From Ditylenchus dipsaci (lineage: Eukaryota; Nematoda; Chromadorea; Rhabditida; Anguinidae), in NCBI GenBank assembly GCA_004194705.1, contig SADC01000157.1, positions 62,001 to 126,000 of the forward strand: a DNA stretch of 64,000 bases, read 5' to 3'. Position numbers and translations under genes: made by a program. Below, piece after piece: positions 10,310-21,129 of this stretch. How positions within the stretch are numbered: position 1 is the stretch's first letter; every line of letters starts with the position of its first letter. The notes under the pieces were generated by a model. It was given only the letters and a program-made list of their open reading frames with translations. It was not told where the DNA came from and did no database searches.

Positions 10310-12320
10310 TAACAAAGATATTAAATTTTAGGGTTCCGGAAAGATATCCGGGATACGTTCACAAAAATTGGCAGAAAATCCAACTTGAACGCGAAAATCA
10401 AGCCAAAATCCAGGCTAAAATCAACCAATTCCGATGTGGAGGACTTGAAAACTTTTTTTGGAGCCACCTCAATTTAACGGTTTTGTACTTCTAAAGATAG
10501 CTAAGATATTGAATTTCAGGGTTCCGGGAAGATATCCGGTATTAGTTCACAAAAATTGGCACAAAATCAAACTTGAACACGAAATCCACCTAAAATCCAG
10601 GCTAAAATCCACCATCTCCGATTTGGAGGACTTAAAAACTTTTTTCAGAACCACCAATTTTTTTTCCTTTTTTTTGAATTTTTTCTCTGCAAAGCACATT
10701 TCTATAGGCTCTTTCAGAATATCATACAGAGAAAAGTATACTTGATTTAGCATAAAAATAAAAAAAGACATCGAACGATGTGCAACTCCATGTCATCCTA
10801 CCCTTACGCTCCTCCTGTGTACCCTTCTCCTGGGTACCTTCCTCCTGGCTACTCCTTCTGGATTCCGCCTGGCTATCCTCCTACTCTGGTTACTCTCTTA
10901 CTGGCTGCCAACACTTCCTTGTCTCCTGGCTACTCTCCTTCTTGGCAGAAAACTGAGTTTGAACGCAAAAATCTACCCTGAATCCAGCCTAAGATTTACC
11001 ATCTCCAATTTGGAGGGCAAACAAAAAAATTTAGAAGCAACTTCAATTATACGTGTTTTGTGCTTAAAAGAAAGCCAAGATGTTGAACTTGAGGGTACCG
11101 GTGAGATAACGAACATGGGTTGGCTAAACATAGCAGAAAAGTGGCTTGAACACAAAAATTTACCTTCAATCCAGTCGAAAATCGACCATCACCAATTTGG
11201 AGGGCAAACAAAAATTTTTTAGGAGTAATTTCAATTATACGTGTTTGTGTTTAAAAGAAAGCCAATACGTTGAATTTGAGGGTTCCGGTTAAATATCTAT
11301 CATGGGTCCTCAAAAATTAGCAGAAAATTGGACTTGAACACAAATTCGTTACCCACAGACACAGTCCAAATACTAATGGCTCATTTATAAACGTTGTCGT
11401 TGTCGTCGTCGTTGTCGTTGGAATATTTTTTTTATAAAACCTTTTTTTTCGCCAACGACGACGACAACGACAACGACGACCTATTTATAAAAAATCCAAC
11501 GACAACGCCAACGACAACGACGACGCCTAGGACAACGACATTTTTTATTCAAAATTGGACAAATTTCGCATTTTTAGTCGAGCTTTCGAGTGAAAACGTG
11601 TGGAGAATATAGTTAATCCTTAAAATTCTGACTTAAAATGCAAAATTTGTCTGATTTGGAAGAAAAATTTTCCGTTGTCGTTGGCGTTGTCGTTGGATTT
11701 TTTATAAATATGTCGTCGTTGTCGTCGTCGTTGGCGTTGTCGTTGGCGTAAAAATGCCTTTATAAAACATTTTTTCCAACGACAACGACAACGTTTATAA
11801 ATGAGCCATATGTAAAGATTTTCCTGTGAAAAACATTCCAGAAAAGTCAAAAAAGTTATAAAAGATTGATTTACAGATATTCGTGTGAATTTCGAAAAAT
11901 AGCTGGAACTTTTGAGACACCGTGCACCTTATAATTTTACAAACACATTCACTCGCGATTCGGCATGCAACAAAAAAAATATTAGCAACTTTAATTTACA
12001 ATTTTGTGCTCAAAAAAGAGCTGATATGCTGGATTTCAAGGTCTCGAAAAGATATCTGACCAAAATTTGCAGAAAAATGTCCGAAAATTGGACTTAAACC
12101 TAAAAATCCACCAAAAATCCAGACCAAAATCCACCATCTCCACTTTAAAGGGACTTAGAAACTTTTTCTAAAGCCACTTCAATTTCACAATTTTGTGCTC
12201 AAAAGAGAGCTAAGATGTTGAATTTCAGGGTTCCGAAAAGATATTCGGCATGAGTTTACAAAAACTGGCCCAAAATTGGTCTTAAAAAGAAAAGTGGCGA
12301 CGGATGGACAGACACATGCC
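10310..12320. repeat. degenerate ~170-bp tandem repeats
   Basis: Units containing TTTCAGGGTTCCGGGAAGATATCC, CAAAAATTGGCAGAAAA, a CCAAAATCCA stretch, TTTGGAGGACTT, AACTTTTT and TTCAATTT...TTTTGTGCT recur at about 10330, 10510, 11010, 11160, 11280, 12030 and 12220. They are diverged and non-coding. A GTTGTCG foldback (11376-11809) and a GGTACC minisatellite are inserted in the run. Confidence 0.65.
11376..11809. mobile_element. foldback with GTTGTCGTCG arms
   Basis: The ends are ATGGCTCATTTATAAACG and its complement CGTTTATAAATGAGCCAT. Inside each end lie CGTTGTCGTT trinucleotide-like runs, then a second inner inverted pair around TTTTTTATAAA. A central stretch of about 130 bp is unique. The apparent threonine-rich or arginine-rich ORFs only reflect the repeats. 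A clear target duplication was not found. Confidence 0.8.
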
Positions 12321-12499
12321 AAATACTATATAGAGATTTGCCTTTTTAATCTAAGAGGATATGCCAACGTCAGTGAAAGAAATGTATAAAACCTTACATT
12401 TTTACACAAACGCCTACGCAGCATCGAAAAAAGGTATAGTAACTTTTGAGCATTTGCCTTTTGTCACCCAAAAAAGAAAACCCTTCTTTTGACAGAATT

Positions 12500-12635
12500 T
12501 GTTAATTGGTCGGTAGTTGGGGTCGGCAGTTGGAATGGTCGGCAGTTGGGGGTCGACAGTTGGAATGGTCGGCAGTTGGGATGGTCGGCAGTTGGGGGTC
12601 GGCAGTTAGAATGGTCGGCAGTTGACCCTCGTTCC
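12500..12635. repeat. GGTCGGCAGTTGG tandem array
   Basis: About nine units, the inverse of the array at 9905-10050, starting after GTTAATTGGTCGG. Both arrays share a border resembling TTGGTCAGA/TCTGACCAA. The two may have been the ends of one element about 2.7 kb long, now filled with other repeats. Confidence 0.7.
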
Positions 12636-13084
12636 AAAATCCCCCCAAAAAACCATGGATCTTTGGACAAGTGTTACTTTGTTTGCCTTCTTTTGGAGAG
12701 GATTGAAGAAGTGGCCTGGCAGCCAGGTCATGGATGGACGATTCTGGTTCGATTTTACTGAGTTTCGAATCAATATTCTCGAAAAAGAAATTGGTGCATG
12801 TTGTATATCAAAAGATAGCCGAGACTTTGATGAGTCTTTTCATCCTCATGGTATCTGAATCCTATGACCTGGCTGCCAGGCCACTTCTTCAATCCTCTTA
12901 AAAAGAGGGAAAACATAGTAACACTTTGATCTCATAGTGATATCTGATGTAGCTTTTTGCGCTCTATCACGTGATATTTTTATTTTCAGGAACCGCCCTA
13001 TAAGATTTGAAAAATTACGAAACAAAGTCAGAGTCACCTGAATATCCGTCCAAAGATACCTGGTTTTTGGGGGGGGGGGGATTT
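12633..13084. mobile_element. C-tract-ended foldback upstream of GET3
   Basis: The left end reads CCAAAATCCCCCCAAAAAACC then ATCTTTGGAC. The right end has the inverse, GTCCAAAGAT...GGTTTTTGGGGGG...ATTTTGTGG. Inside, GATTGAAGAAGTGGCCTGGC and AGCCAGGTCAT are mirrored by ATGACCTGGCT and GCCAGGCCACTTCTTCAATC. No protein is supported. It lies about 400 bp 5' of the GET3 start. Confidence 0.75.
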
Positions 13085-13483
13085 TGTGGTCAAATCATTT
13101 TGGCTTGAATATTGTAATATTTGCTTGTTGCCCTGTGAGTCTTTTTATTTAGTTCTGTTGCATTTTTCTTGCTGATCATTTTGGTATATTTCACTCGCAA
13201 TTTCCCTACAAAAGTCGCTCAGGAATATGCCAAACCAAGCATCCTTCAAATTCCAATACCAGTTAATACCAATGCCAAGTTAATACAAGTTAATACCATC
13301 AGCATCCGCAAACAGATTCCTCATTCTGAGTGCGCCTTCAAAGTCCAAGTTCTACCGCATTTATGGCGTTCGTGGTTGGCCAAAATAATCATTCTCAAAC
13401 ATATATTTTTTTCAAAATTAGTTAGTAAGCAACGTCGTTTTAGATATCCTGATATTCCTGCATCTGAAGCACTCCGGCAAGCT

Positions 13484-16400
13484 ATGGAAGAAAAGTTGGA
13501 TCCATCGTTGTTGAACATTATCAAGCAGGTATGCTGCTTTGCTTTCAGTGTATTCACTGTATTCATTGTTTTAGAAGAGCTTGAAGTGGATTTTCGTTGG
13601 TGGTAAAGGTGGAGTGGGCAAGACCACATGCAGGTATTTGGCTGACAACTTTTGGTTATGATCATTGCGTTGTCCTTTTGATGGTTATAGTTGTTCCCTG
13701 GCAGTCCAGTTGGCTAAGCACCGTCGCAATGTCCTGATTATTTCCACGGATCCGGCTCATAACATATCAGGTATGATTTACTTTATTGTTTACCTGGAAA
13801 GTCCACTGAAATGAAATAGGGACCAATAATTATGGATCGAGTTTCGTGACAGTCTACGTCGTCTTCAATCATATTCAGGTCGTAAACATACGTCCGAAAA
13901 CCCTAATTACTATGCTTGTAGACGGTGTATGAGGTTGAAACAGCTGTTTTAGGTCAATTTAGATGTTTTCTGAATTTTATATTTCTTGGTAAATTATTTT
14001 TTCTCATTGGTCCGACCCCTCAGACTCTGTTTTTTAGTGTCTAGATTACTGGATGGTAACGTGACTTCCACGGTTCGGCAGTTGATATGTTGTAAGCTAA
14101 CTATCGGCCAGTTGACGGCTTGCCATTTTTGGCGGTTTTCTGTTGTCAGTTAACTTGTTTTGTAGCGTATGGCTCCCAAACAACCATAGAGACTAAATAG
14201 ACCAAGTAAATTCACAATTTCGGCTTATTAGAATCTTATTCACAGCGAAAATATATTGTTTTTACGTCAGTGAAAATGCATGATATATGCTTTTGTCAAT
14301 TTTCTGACTCATACCTCAAATTTTTTGGTGCGGTTTATTAGAAAAAATAGTAAATTTTGATCTGATAATTCACTTCCATATTTCAGATGCTTTCAACCAG
14401 AAGTTTACGAAGACACCGATCAAAGTAAATGGGTTTGACAATCTATTTGCTATGGTGGGTCTATTATCTGCCATCTATTTCCATTTGCGAAAATTATTTA
14501 TTTAGGAAGTGGATGGCTCTGGGACGGAGGCCTCTCCTGATCTTGCTCCACCTGGACTCAGCAGCGATAGTGGTGGGTGCTAAGTCTTTTGAATCTTTGC
14601 AGGTTTTACTAAATTTTCTCTATAGATATTTTCTCGATGGGAAGAACATGCTCTCCGAGATGGCTGGAGGACTTCCTGGTATCGATGAGGCGACCAGTTT
14701 CTCACAGATGATCAAGTATTTTTTTGATTTTCTATTGTACCAAGGCAAATTTTTGAGCGAGAAACTACAATCACGTAAAAACTCCGAAGTATGTTTTAAT
14801 AAAATAAAACTTGCAGACTTGTGCAGTCGATGGACTTTGAGGTTGTTGTTTTCGATACTGCTCCGACTGGTCACACTCTACGCTTGCTCCAGTTCCCGTC
14901 TCTGATCGAAAAAAGTCTTGGGAAACTGTTGACGCTTAAGACCCAGTTTATGCCAATGCTATCACAGGTCTGAAAATTTGCCTTTGAATATTCGGCCCTA
15001 TCCCTCAATGTGGAAGGGGGGGGTTCTGCCTTGGTCCCCTGTTGTTTTTGTGATTTTTCAGGCTTTAGTCTCAGGAAAGTTTTGACCATCGTATATTAGG
15101 ACAGACTGAAAAATATTTTAGACTCATGTTTAAGTTTGACCTAACATACGCTGACCTACTTTTACCTGAGCTTTACCCTAAAAACTCACACAAAACAGCA
15201 ACAGTGGGGACCAAGGCAAAAACCCCCGCTGAGGGATAGGGCCGAATATTCCTTGCCTATAAACTCTTTTGCATTTTTAGATGGGACCAATGCTTGGCCT
15301 AGGAGACTTCTCTGCTGATCAAGCGACCAATAAGTTGGAGGAAACACTGTCCGTCGTTCGTACAATCAATGCTCAGTTCAAGGTTGGCCATATTTGTGGT
15401 GAGATCCAACTTAATGAGTGACATTAAGGATCCAGAACTGACTACTTTCGTGTGCGTCTGCATTGCTGAATTCTTATCCATGTATGAGACAGAGCGACTT
15501 ATTCAAGAGTTGACCAAAAAGGTACATATTTATGGTTGTACAGTAAAGTTTTGGCCTAACTTTCGGACAGAGTGTTCAAAGTTTTTTTAACCAAGGTTTG
15601 ATTTGATTTGAATCTACGATTATTTGACAAGACATATACACGTACACAGGGCAGACCAGTGAGATGTCAAACTTACTATGCGTCTTTATGTTGAGAGCTG
15701 ACTAGGACTGTGTGCACCATGTTCTCTAACAGAGTGGTGTCAAAAATAAACTGAAATTTTCTCGTTTTTCGTTAAAGGGGCATGCTCACCTGTTAAAATT
15801 TGTCCCCGCCGATTCAAAAAAATTCCAAGTCATTGAACTTCCGTACGGAGTGTTCAGCTAGGCTTCTAACAAAACAACTCCTAAAATTTGATTTTTGGTA
15901 GGGTTGTACAATGGGAATATTCCCGGGAATATCTCCGGAATATTCCCGGAACATTGGGAATATTCCGGGTTTCCCGGTATTTCCCCCTATATTGGGAATA
16001 TTCCGGGAATATTCCCAATGTTCCCGGGAATATTCCCGGGTTTTCTATATTTCCGGGAATTTCTACAACTCTAATTTTTGGTATAGTTATGTTAGAGACC
16101 AAGAAAATCCACACAGAAGTTCAATGAATCAGGAAAAAAATCGTATTGGCTGGTGCAAATTTCAAATGGTGAGCATGCTTCTTTAAATGACTATGACTAA
16201 GCCGTTTATTATTGGAAATTACCATAGAAATGAGAGATCATGCTTATTTGTTTGATGAACTACGGACCTTTTTAGTGTCTAATTATGACTATTAAGGAAA
16301 TCGATACTCACAACATCATCGTCAATCAGCTGCTGTTTCCTGATCGGAATCCGGCTGATGGAAGTATTGAGTGCAGCAAGTGTGATGCCCGATTCAAAAT

Positions 16401-16628
16401 TCAGCAGAAGTATTTGGACCAGGTAATCCCACTGTTCCTATCAAATAAGATATTTAATTCTGTTGTTTTTAGATTGCGGATCTTTATGATGACTTCCATA
16501 TTACAAAGCTTCCTTTACTTGAAAGCGAGGTAGTTACTCATTCCATGCCTGCCAATTTAATCTTTTTCGCTTTCAAGGTTCGTGGTCCACAGCAGATTAA
16601 AGACTTCAGTGAGCGGCTTGTGGTGTAA
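13484..16628 (+). CDS. GET3: ATPase GET3 / ASNA1 (unit 1, twelve exons)
   Basis: ATPase that carries tail-anchored membrane proteins to the endoplasmic reticulum. Exons: 13484-13528, 13575-13633, 13691-13770, 14387-14454, 14506-14572, 14626-14715, 14817-14967, 15281-15382, 15429-15521, 16297-16422, 16473-16529, 16578-16628, all GT-AG. Visible motifs: deviant Walker [12 protein letters not shown] (exon 2), switch I DPAHNISDAF (exons 3-4), switch [18 protein letters not shown] (exon 7), [20 protein letters not shown] (exon 9) and the dimer zinc pair CSKC (exon 10). I chose the ATG at 13484 because [15 protein letters not shown] matches the family's start. Exon 6 has GGG where unit 2 has GGGG near 14640; the family frame needs four, so this copy is frameshifted as written. 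AATAAA lies at 16750-16755. The family assignment is near certain. Confidence 0.95.
15899..16073. mobile_element. hAT-like MITE in GET3 intron 9
   Basis: A 175-bp element starting TAGGGTTGTACAA and ending TTCTACAACTCTA is flanked by a perfect 8-bp repeat ATTTTTGG (15891-15898, 16074-16081). Eight-base duplications and TAGGG-type ends are hallmarks of hAT transposons. The interior is an AT/GC palindrome of GGGAATATTCCCGGG units. The unit 2 copy is at 30919-31092. Confidence 0.9.
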
Positions 16629-16749
16629 AGCGATTCATAGATAATTGTTTGGGCTTAGTGATTCCGGAGAAAAGTCCTTTTACTGCAAATTTCTGTTTAA
16701 ACTATTATCGTTGCCTTTGTCGTGTTGAAATCGGTGGGTGATTGGGTCG

Positions 16750-16755
16750 AATAAA
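16750..16755 (+). terminator. poly(A) signal of GET3
   Basis: AATAAA about 120 bases after the GET3 stop. The same signal is at 31764-31769 in unit 2. Confidence 0.6.
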
Positions 16756-16818
16756 TTATATGAGCAAAGTAATTAGAGTCGCAGTTGACTTTCACTGTAA
16801 CGTCTTTGCGTTTAAGCT

Positions 16819-18592
16819 TCAGTGGTACAGTAATGGGGAGGGTGAATACGATGCTCCTGTAGGAAAACGAACCGTGTTATCCACTTCATGAAGTGGGGAA
16901 TCAAAACCAGAACACGACCTAGACCTAGGGGGATTACTCGCAGCACTAAGAGGACACATAGACAAAGTATTTATTACTGGAGCACGCATATCAATAGAAG
17001 ACAAACTATTGAGAGACTGGATTGGTTCTTCCTCACCTTCACTGGAGTCTTCATATGCATCCTGAAGCATTCGCAAGCTACTGGACTGGCACAGGACTGG
17101 CACTGACTGGAGGCAAGACGGAGGCTGGAGCTTTTCCCACTGGCAGGCATGTTCGGCTTGGCTTGGACCCATTTCCTTTCCCCGCTTCACCGGCTCAGGG
17201 GCCTAGACGCGACTTGAGGCCGGAGACGAAACCATGTGTGAGGCAGAATAGCTAGCAGAGGCATCCAGAAGAGTAGACGGCTGCACAGATATCTGGTCCT
17301 GGACTATAACTTGCCTTTGGCCTCAGGCATAAGCACTGAACCTTTGGTCTGGATTTTCGTAGTACCTGGTTTCATTTTCTGGAAACCGTAATCTAGTAAT
17401 GTAACTTTCGCTTTAACTGGAATCCAAATTGGAATAGCGTAGGCTGACCTATGATTACTGGTATTTTACTGGAAGGTTTATCGCTAGAAGTATAGTCAGG
17501 CTCTCTGGAGTTAGAGCTGTGACTAGAAAGAATATGACTGGAATAATCGGCATTTGGCTTGAGTTCAGAATCCCCCCCCACGGGGACTGATCAGGTGGAG
17601 GAGATAACTTCATATTCGTGTTTCTCGACCCTGATTTCATGAGAAAGCCGGCTGTTTTTTGGTTCTGAGAAAAAAATTTTTTTTCGAACCACAGGGGGTA
17701 TCATGGTTTTTTAGTCAAATTTGAAAAATTTAAATTGGCGCCTTTTGAATTTTAAAGGAATAAGGGCTGTATAGGGAGGGGAAGGGAAAAAAGGAGGTGT
17801 TGTTGTTGAACATAGTTTTGAATACTGGGCCTACCGCATAAATAAACTCTGGTATGCATGCTTTTTCATGCATCTAGAGTCACTTTCGAGTGATTTGTGT
17901 CTAAGGTATGTGTGTGTGCGCATCTCAACTCCAAGCCCCTGCGCCCCCGAAGGGAGCGCAGGGGGCTTGAGAGTTAGAGATGCGCGCACTCACTTACCTT
18001 AGACATGATTCCGAGAAGTACTCTTGACCATAAAATGCATATAGAGGCTCTTTTTGCCACGGCCCAAGTTGAAAAACATGGTAAAGCAGCCAAAACACAA
18101 TTCTTTAATTTTATTTCGATTTTCGCATAAAAGTGGCCCCTTTTATTTCCTTCCCCTCCCAATACAGCCCTCAATCCCTTTAAAATTCAAAAGGCGCCAA
18201 TTCAAAATTTTCAAATTTTGACCGAAAAACCATGATACCCCCCTGTGGTTCGAAATTTTTTTTTTCTCAGAATTAAAAAAACAGCCGGCTTTCTCATGAA
18301 ATAGGGGTCGAGAAACACGAATATGATGTTATCTCCTCGATCTAATCAGTCCCCGTGGGGGGATTCGAAACTGCAACCCGGCATTCTGCCCATTAGAATT
18401 TATGATACTATTACGGGAGATACTGGATCCCATAATACTGGATTGATAAGTATTTAAAGACCTATCACTGGAAAACCTATCACTAGAAGGAGCGGAGCGG
18501 CGAGTGGCTGGATAGATTCGATCCGCCTCACTCTCATCAATAGAATGATAATTTACCTTTTGCATCCGCAGCAGAACTTGAGAATTTGACAT
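16819..18592 (-). pseudogene. unrecognised serine-rich ORF, interrupted (unit 1)
   Basis: From ATG 18592 the minus strand encodes MSNSQVLLRMQKVNYHSIDE and a Ser/Arg-rich stretch. It then meets the palindrome at 18366-17570, and resumes with ELKPNADYSSHILSSHSSN, a segment ending LLDYGFQKMKPGTTKIQTKG, the motif PVLCQSSSLRMLQDAYEDSS with acidic EGEEE, and a C-terminal part. Frame breaks near 17400, 17310, 17215 and 16845 are mostly absent or different in unit 2, so the intact protein was probably continuous. The PVLCQSSSL...YxDSSExE motif recurs at 20650-20460. I do not recognise the family. Because fragments occur beside the same palindrome at three loci, a mobile-element protein is possible, or a cellular gene hit by the element. 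Confidence 0.55.
17570..18366. mobile_element. complete palindromic element, ~800 bp (unit 1)
   Basis: Both ends read GAATCCCCCC(C) then ACGGGGACTGATCAG (right end inverted; one base differs). Each arm has, in order, ATTCGTGTTTCTCGACCC, TTTCATGAGAAAGCCGGCTG, CACAGGGGGTATCATGGTTT, GGCGCCTTTTGAATTTTAAA and GGGCTGTAT. The centre carries the bidirectional intron-like hairpin (about 17905-18001). It interrupts the serine-rich ORF. No transposase is encoded. Confidence 0.85.
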
Positions 18593-18665
18593 AGCGCAAC
18601 CTTAAATCAGACAAATATAATAAAAATGATTATATTTCGTTTGAACGCCTATGGCTATGTTCTCG

Positions 18666-18920
18666 CGCTCTCCCTGTTATAAAACTGTTACATCTAAAAT
18701 GGTTCTAGTTTTATCAGGTTCTCGCCAAAAGTTCCAGCAAGGTTTAGCCTTTTAAGTTCAATTTATTTATGATACAATACTTCAGGCTTTCCCTCTAATA
18801 CTATATGGAAATAACAAAATTAAAATGAAAAGCTAGAACCGTGCTAGAACTTTTGGCGAGAACCAGATAAAACTAGAACCATTTTAGATGTAACAGTTTT
18901 GGATATAACAGGAGAGAGCC
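18666..18920. mobile_element. 255-bp MITE, present only in unit 1
   Basis: The ends are inverted (CGCTCTCCCTGTTAT and ATAACAGGAGAGAGCC). Next come GTTACATCTAAAATGGTTCT and its inverse, and TTCTCGCCAAAAGTTC and its inverse. It is flanked by a 7-bp direct repeat GTTCTCG (18659-18665, 18921-18927). Unit 2 has a single GTTCTCG and no insert at 33729-33735, an exact empty site. Superfamily unknown. Confidence 0.92.
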
Positions 18921-18927
18921 GTTCTCG

Positions 18928-20005
18928 CTGCAGGTCAAAAGGCAGTTTAAATCAAACTATTACTGGCATTTTGTTCTGGAATTGTGTTTCCATAGGAACT
19001 CTGGTATCGTTCTGGAGCGCGGGAAATAAGGAATTCAACAATCCTTACAGTACTTTGAAGTCGACTGTAAAGAAAAGAGTCATATTATGAACAAGCCCAC
19101 GGATCTTTTCTCCTTGGTTTGGAAGCGGCACTTAAGTAGATGTTCATTTTTGAGATTGCGTTCTTTTACTATAAAGTATTATAAAGGGTGTTTCAAATTT
19201 CGGCCCTGTCCCACTATCTGTTGCCAAAATACGCCTTGGCTCCCCTCTTGTTTTTATTATTGAAGAATGCCTTGTCCCCCTCGTTCATTATGGTTATGAT
19301 AACACTGTAGTTATGGTGTTTAGGGTGATTATCAGGGCCCCAAATTCTATGCACTAAAAAATGCGAAATATGCGCATAAAATATGCGCTAAAAATGCTTA
19401 AATATGCGCTAAAAACGTAAAATATGCAGCATAATTTTTAGACTAAACCTTTTAAATGTACCGCATAACATTTGTGAAGAATCACTATATGTCGTAAAAT
19501 TGCTCTTAAACATGCTTTTTAACGGTTTGGCAGCTTATACATGATTAAAAGATACTTTTTGGATAATGCTAAATTTTTTGCAAAAAAAAATGACCAAAAT
19601 TTGACATATGGCTTTGCTGAAGCAAGGTGATTTAACCTAAGGATTTAATTTATTTGACTTTAGGATTTAATTTATTTGACGTCCCATTTGACCTAGGATT
19701 TGAACATAGCTTTAAAAAAACTTTCTGCTCCATGAAGATGCCGCAGGATTTTAGTCGAAAAAGATTTTTGAAAAGTGTTGACCGCCATTTACTAGCTAAG
19801 TTGCAAAAAAAATATTTTGTAAAGCGATTTCGAGACATTTAGGGGTTCTGTACTCCTGCCACTTCTTCGCATCTTCTCGCAAATATAAACAATGTGCATT
19901 TTGCGATTTTCGAAATTAATATCTTTTACAAACCAAATCGGTGCTTTGCACTGTTATTTTGCTACTTTAACTGAAAATATGAATTGCACGGTACTGAAAC
20001 GGGCT
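18928..20005. other. no gene seen; ATGCGC-rich repeat
   Basis: From about 19335 to 19440 there is TATCAGGGCCCCAAATTCTATGC followed by several AAATATGCGC units, which resembles one end of a MITE. The 62-codon ORFs on both strands at about 19650-19840 are complementary shadows of each other without family signature. Confidence 0.5.
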
Positions 20006-20009
20006 TGAG

Positions 20010-20440
20010 TTCAGAATCCCCCCCCCACGGGTACTGATCAGGTGGAGGAGATAACTTCATATTCGTGTTTCTCGACCCCGATTTCATGAGAAAGCCGCGC
20101 GTTTTTTTGGTTCTGAGAAAAAAAAAATTTTCGAACCACAGGGGGTATCATGGTTTTTAGTCAAAATTTGAAAAATTTAAATTGGCGCCTTTTGAATTTT
20201 AAAGGGAATAGGGCTGTATAGGGAGGGGAGGGAATAAAAGGAGGCCACTAATCACACAGGGCCACTAACAAGAAGATGTTGAACATAGTTTTGAATACTG
20301 GGCCTACCGCATAAATAAACTCTGGTATGCATGCTTTTTCATGCATCTAGAGTCACTTTCGAGTGATTTGTGTCTAAGGTATGTGTGTGTGCGCATCTCA
20401 ACTCCAAGCCCCCAAGCCCCCTGCGCCCGAAGGGAGCGCA
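20010..20440. mobile_element. half palindromic module (unit 1)
   Basis: Carries the same arm as 17570-18366, from GAATCCCCCCC to CTAAGGTATGTGTGTGTGCG. It breaks inside the central hairpin at about 20443, where the serine-rich ORF fragment (20650-20450) begins. The breakpoint in the hairpin centre is notable. Confidence 0.75.
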
Positions 20441-20449
20441 GGACCGCAG

Positions 20450-20690
20450 CACGCTCAGTACATACAGAAAGAGATTTTATTATAACTGGATAAGCAATAG
20501 AAGAAGACAAATTATGAGAATGAGATTCTATTGACTGGCGAGCTGGAATTGAAATGGAAGAGTCATCTGTTTCATCTTCACTGGAATCCCCATAGCAGGA
20601 CTGAAGTAGCTGAAGACTGCTTGACTGGCATAGGACTGGCATTGGCCGGAGTACGGTATTAGAACTCCTTCCAAAAATCGGTTTTAACCA
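20450..20690 (-). pseudogene. second copy of the PVLCQSSSL ORF motif
   Basis: Minus-strand reading PMPVLCQSSSLQLLQSCYGD then SSEDE and a Ser/Ile-rich tail aligns with PVLCQSSSLRMLQDAYEDSS at 17090-17030. The two share the motif but differ at many positions, so this is an old paralogue. It is bounded on both sides by palindromic modules. Unit 2 copy: about 35250-35480. Function unknown. Confidence 0.6.
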
Positions 20691-21120
20691 CTTTTTCGTG
20701 TGTTTTAGCATCTCTAACGTACAGAAAACATGTTTTTTGGTGGCAAAAGACCATTTCCGGAAAAAAAAATTTTTGAAAATTTTGACATTTTGCTTTGGGG
20801 ACCACAGTAAACCATGGTTTTCAGGGTATTCTACCCTGTTTTTGTCACTGGAGCTGGGCAAAAAAGAGTCTCTAGATGCATTTATTATCAAAAGTATTTC
20901 TCGGAATCATCTCTAAGGTAAGAGAATGCGCACATCTCTAACTCTCACGCCCCTGCGCTCCCTTTGGAGCTTGGGGGCTTGGAGTTGAGATGCACACTTT
21001 CTTATACCTTAGAGACCAATAACTCGAAAATAGACTCTGGGTGCAGGAAAATGTATGCATACCAGAGTTTCTTCATGCGGTAGGCCCCAGTTAAGAAAAC
21101 TATCTTCGAACACTTTTTAA
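20690..21120. mobile_element. palindromic module variant (unit 1)
   Basis: Shares TTGTCACTGGAGCTGGGCAAAA with the module at 47805-48270, then GGAATCATCTCTAAGG, then the hairpin core GTAAGAGAATGCGCACATC...GATGCACACTTTCTTATACCTTAG, then TAACTCGAAA and CTTCATGCGGTAGG boxes. Both hairpin arms differ from the common form in matching ways (see findings). Confidence 0.7.
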
Positions 21121-21129
21121 GATATCTGG

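Noticed and set aside
12489..12761. 90-codon ORF with SWNGRQLG repeats
   Set aside because: It is the GGTCGGCAGTTGG array translated.
13169..13483. N-terminal extension of GET3 upstream of 13484
   Set aside because: The upstream frame is open but lacks family similarity; GET3 proteins normally start shortly before the NII.Q segment seen after 13484.
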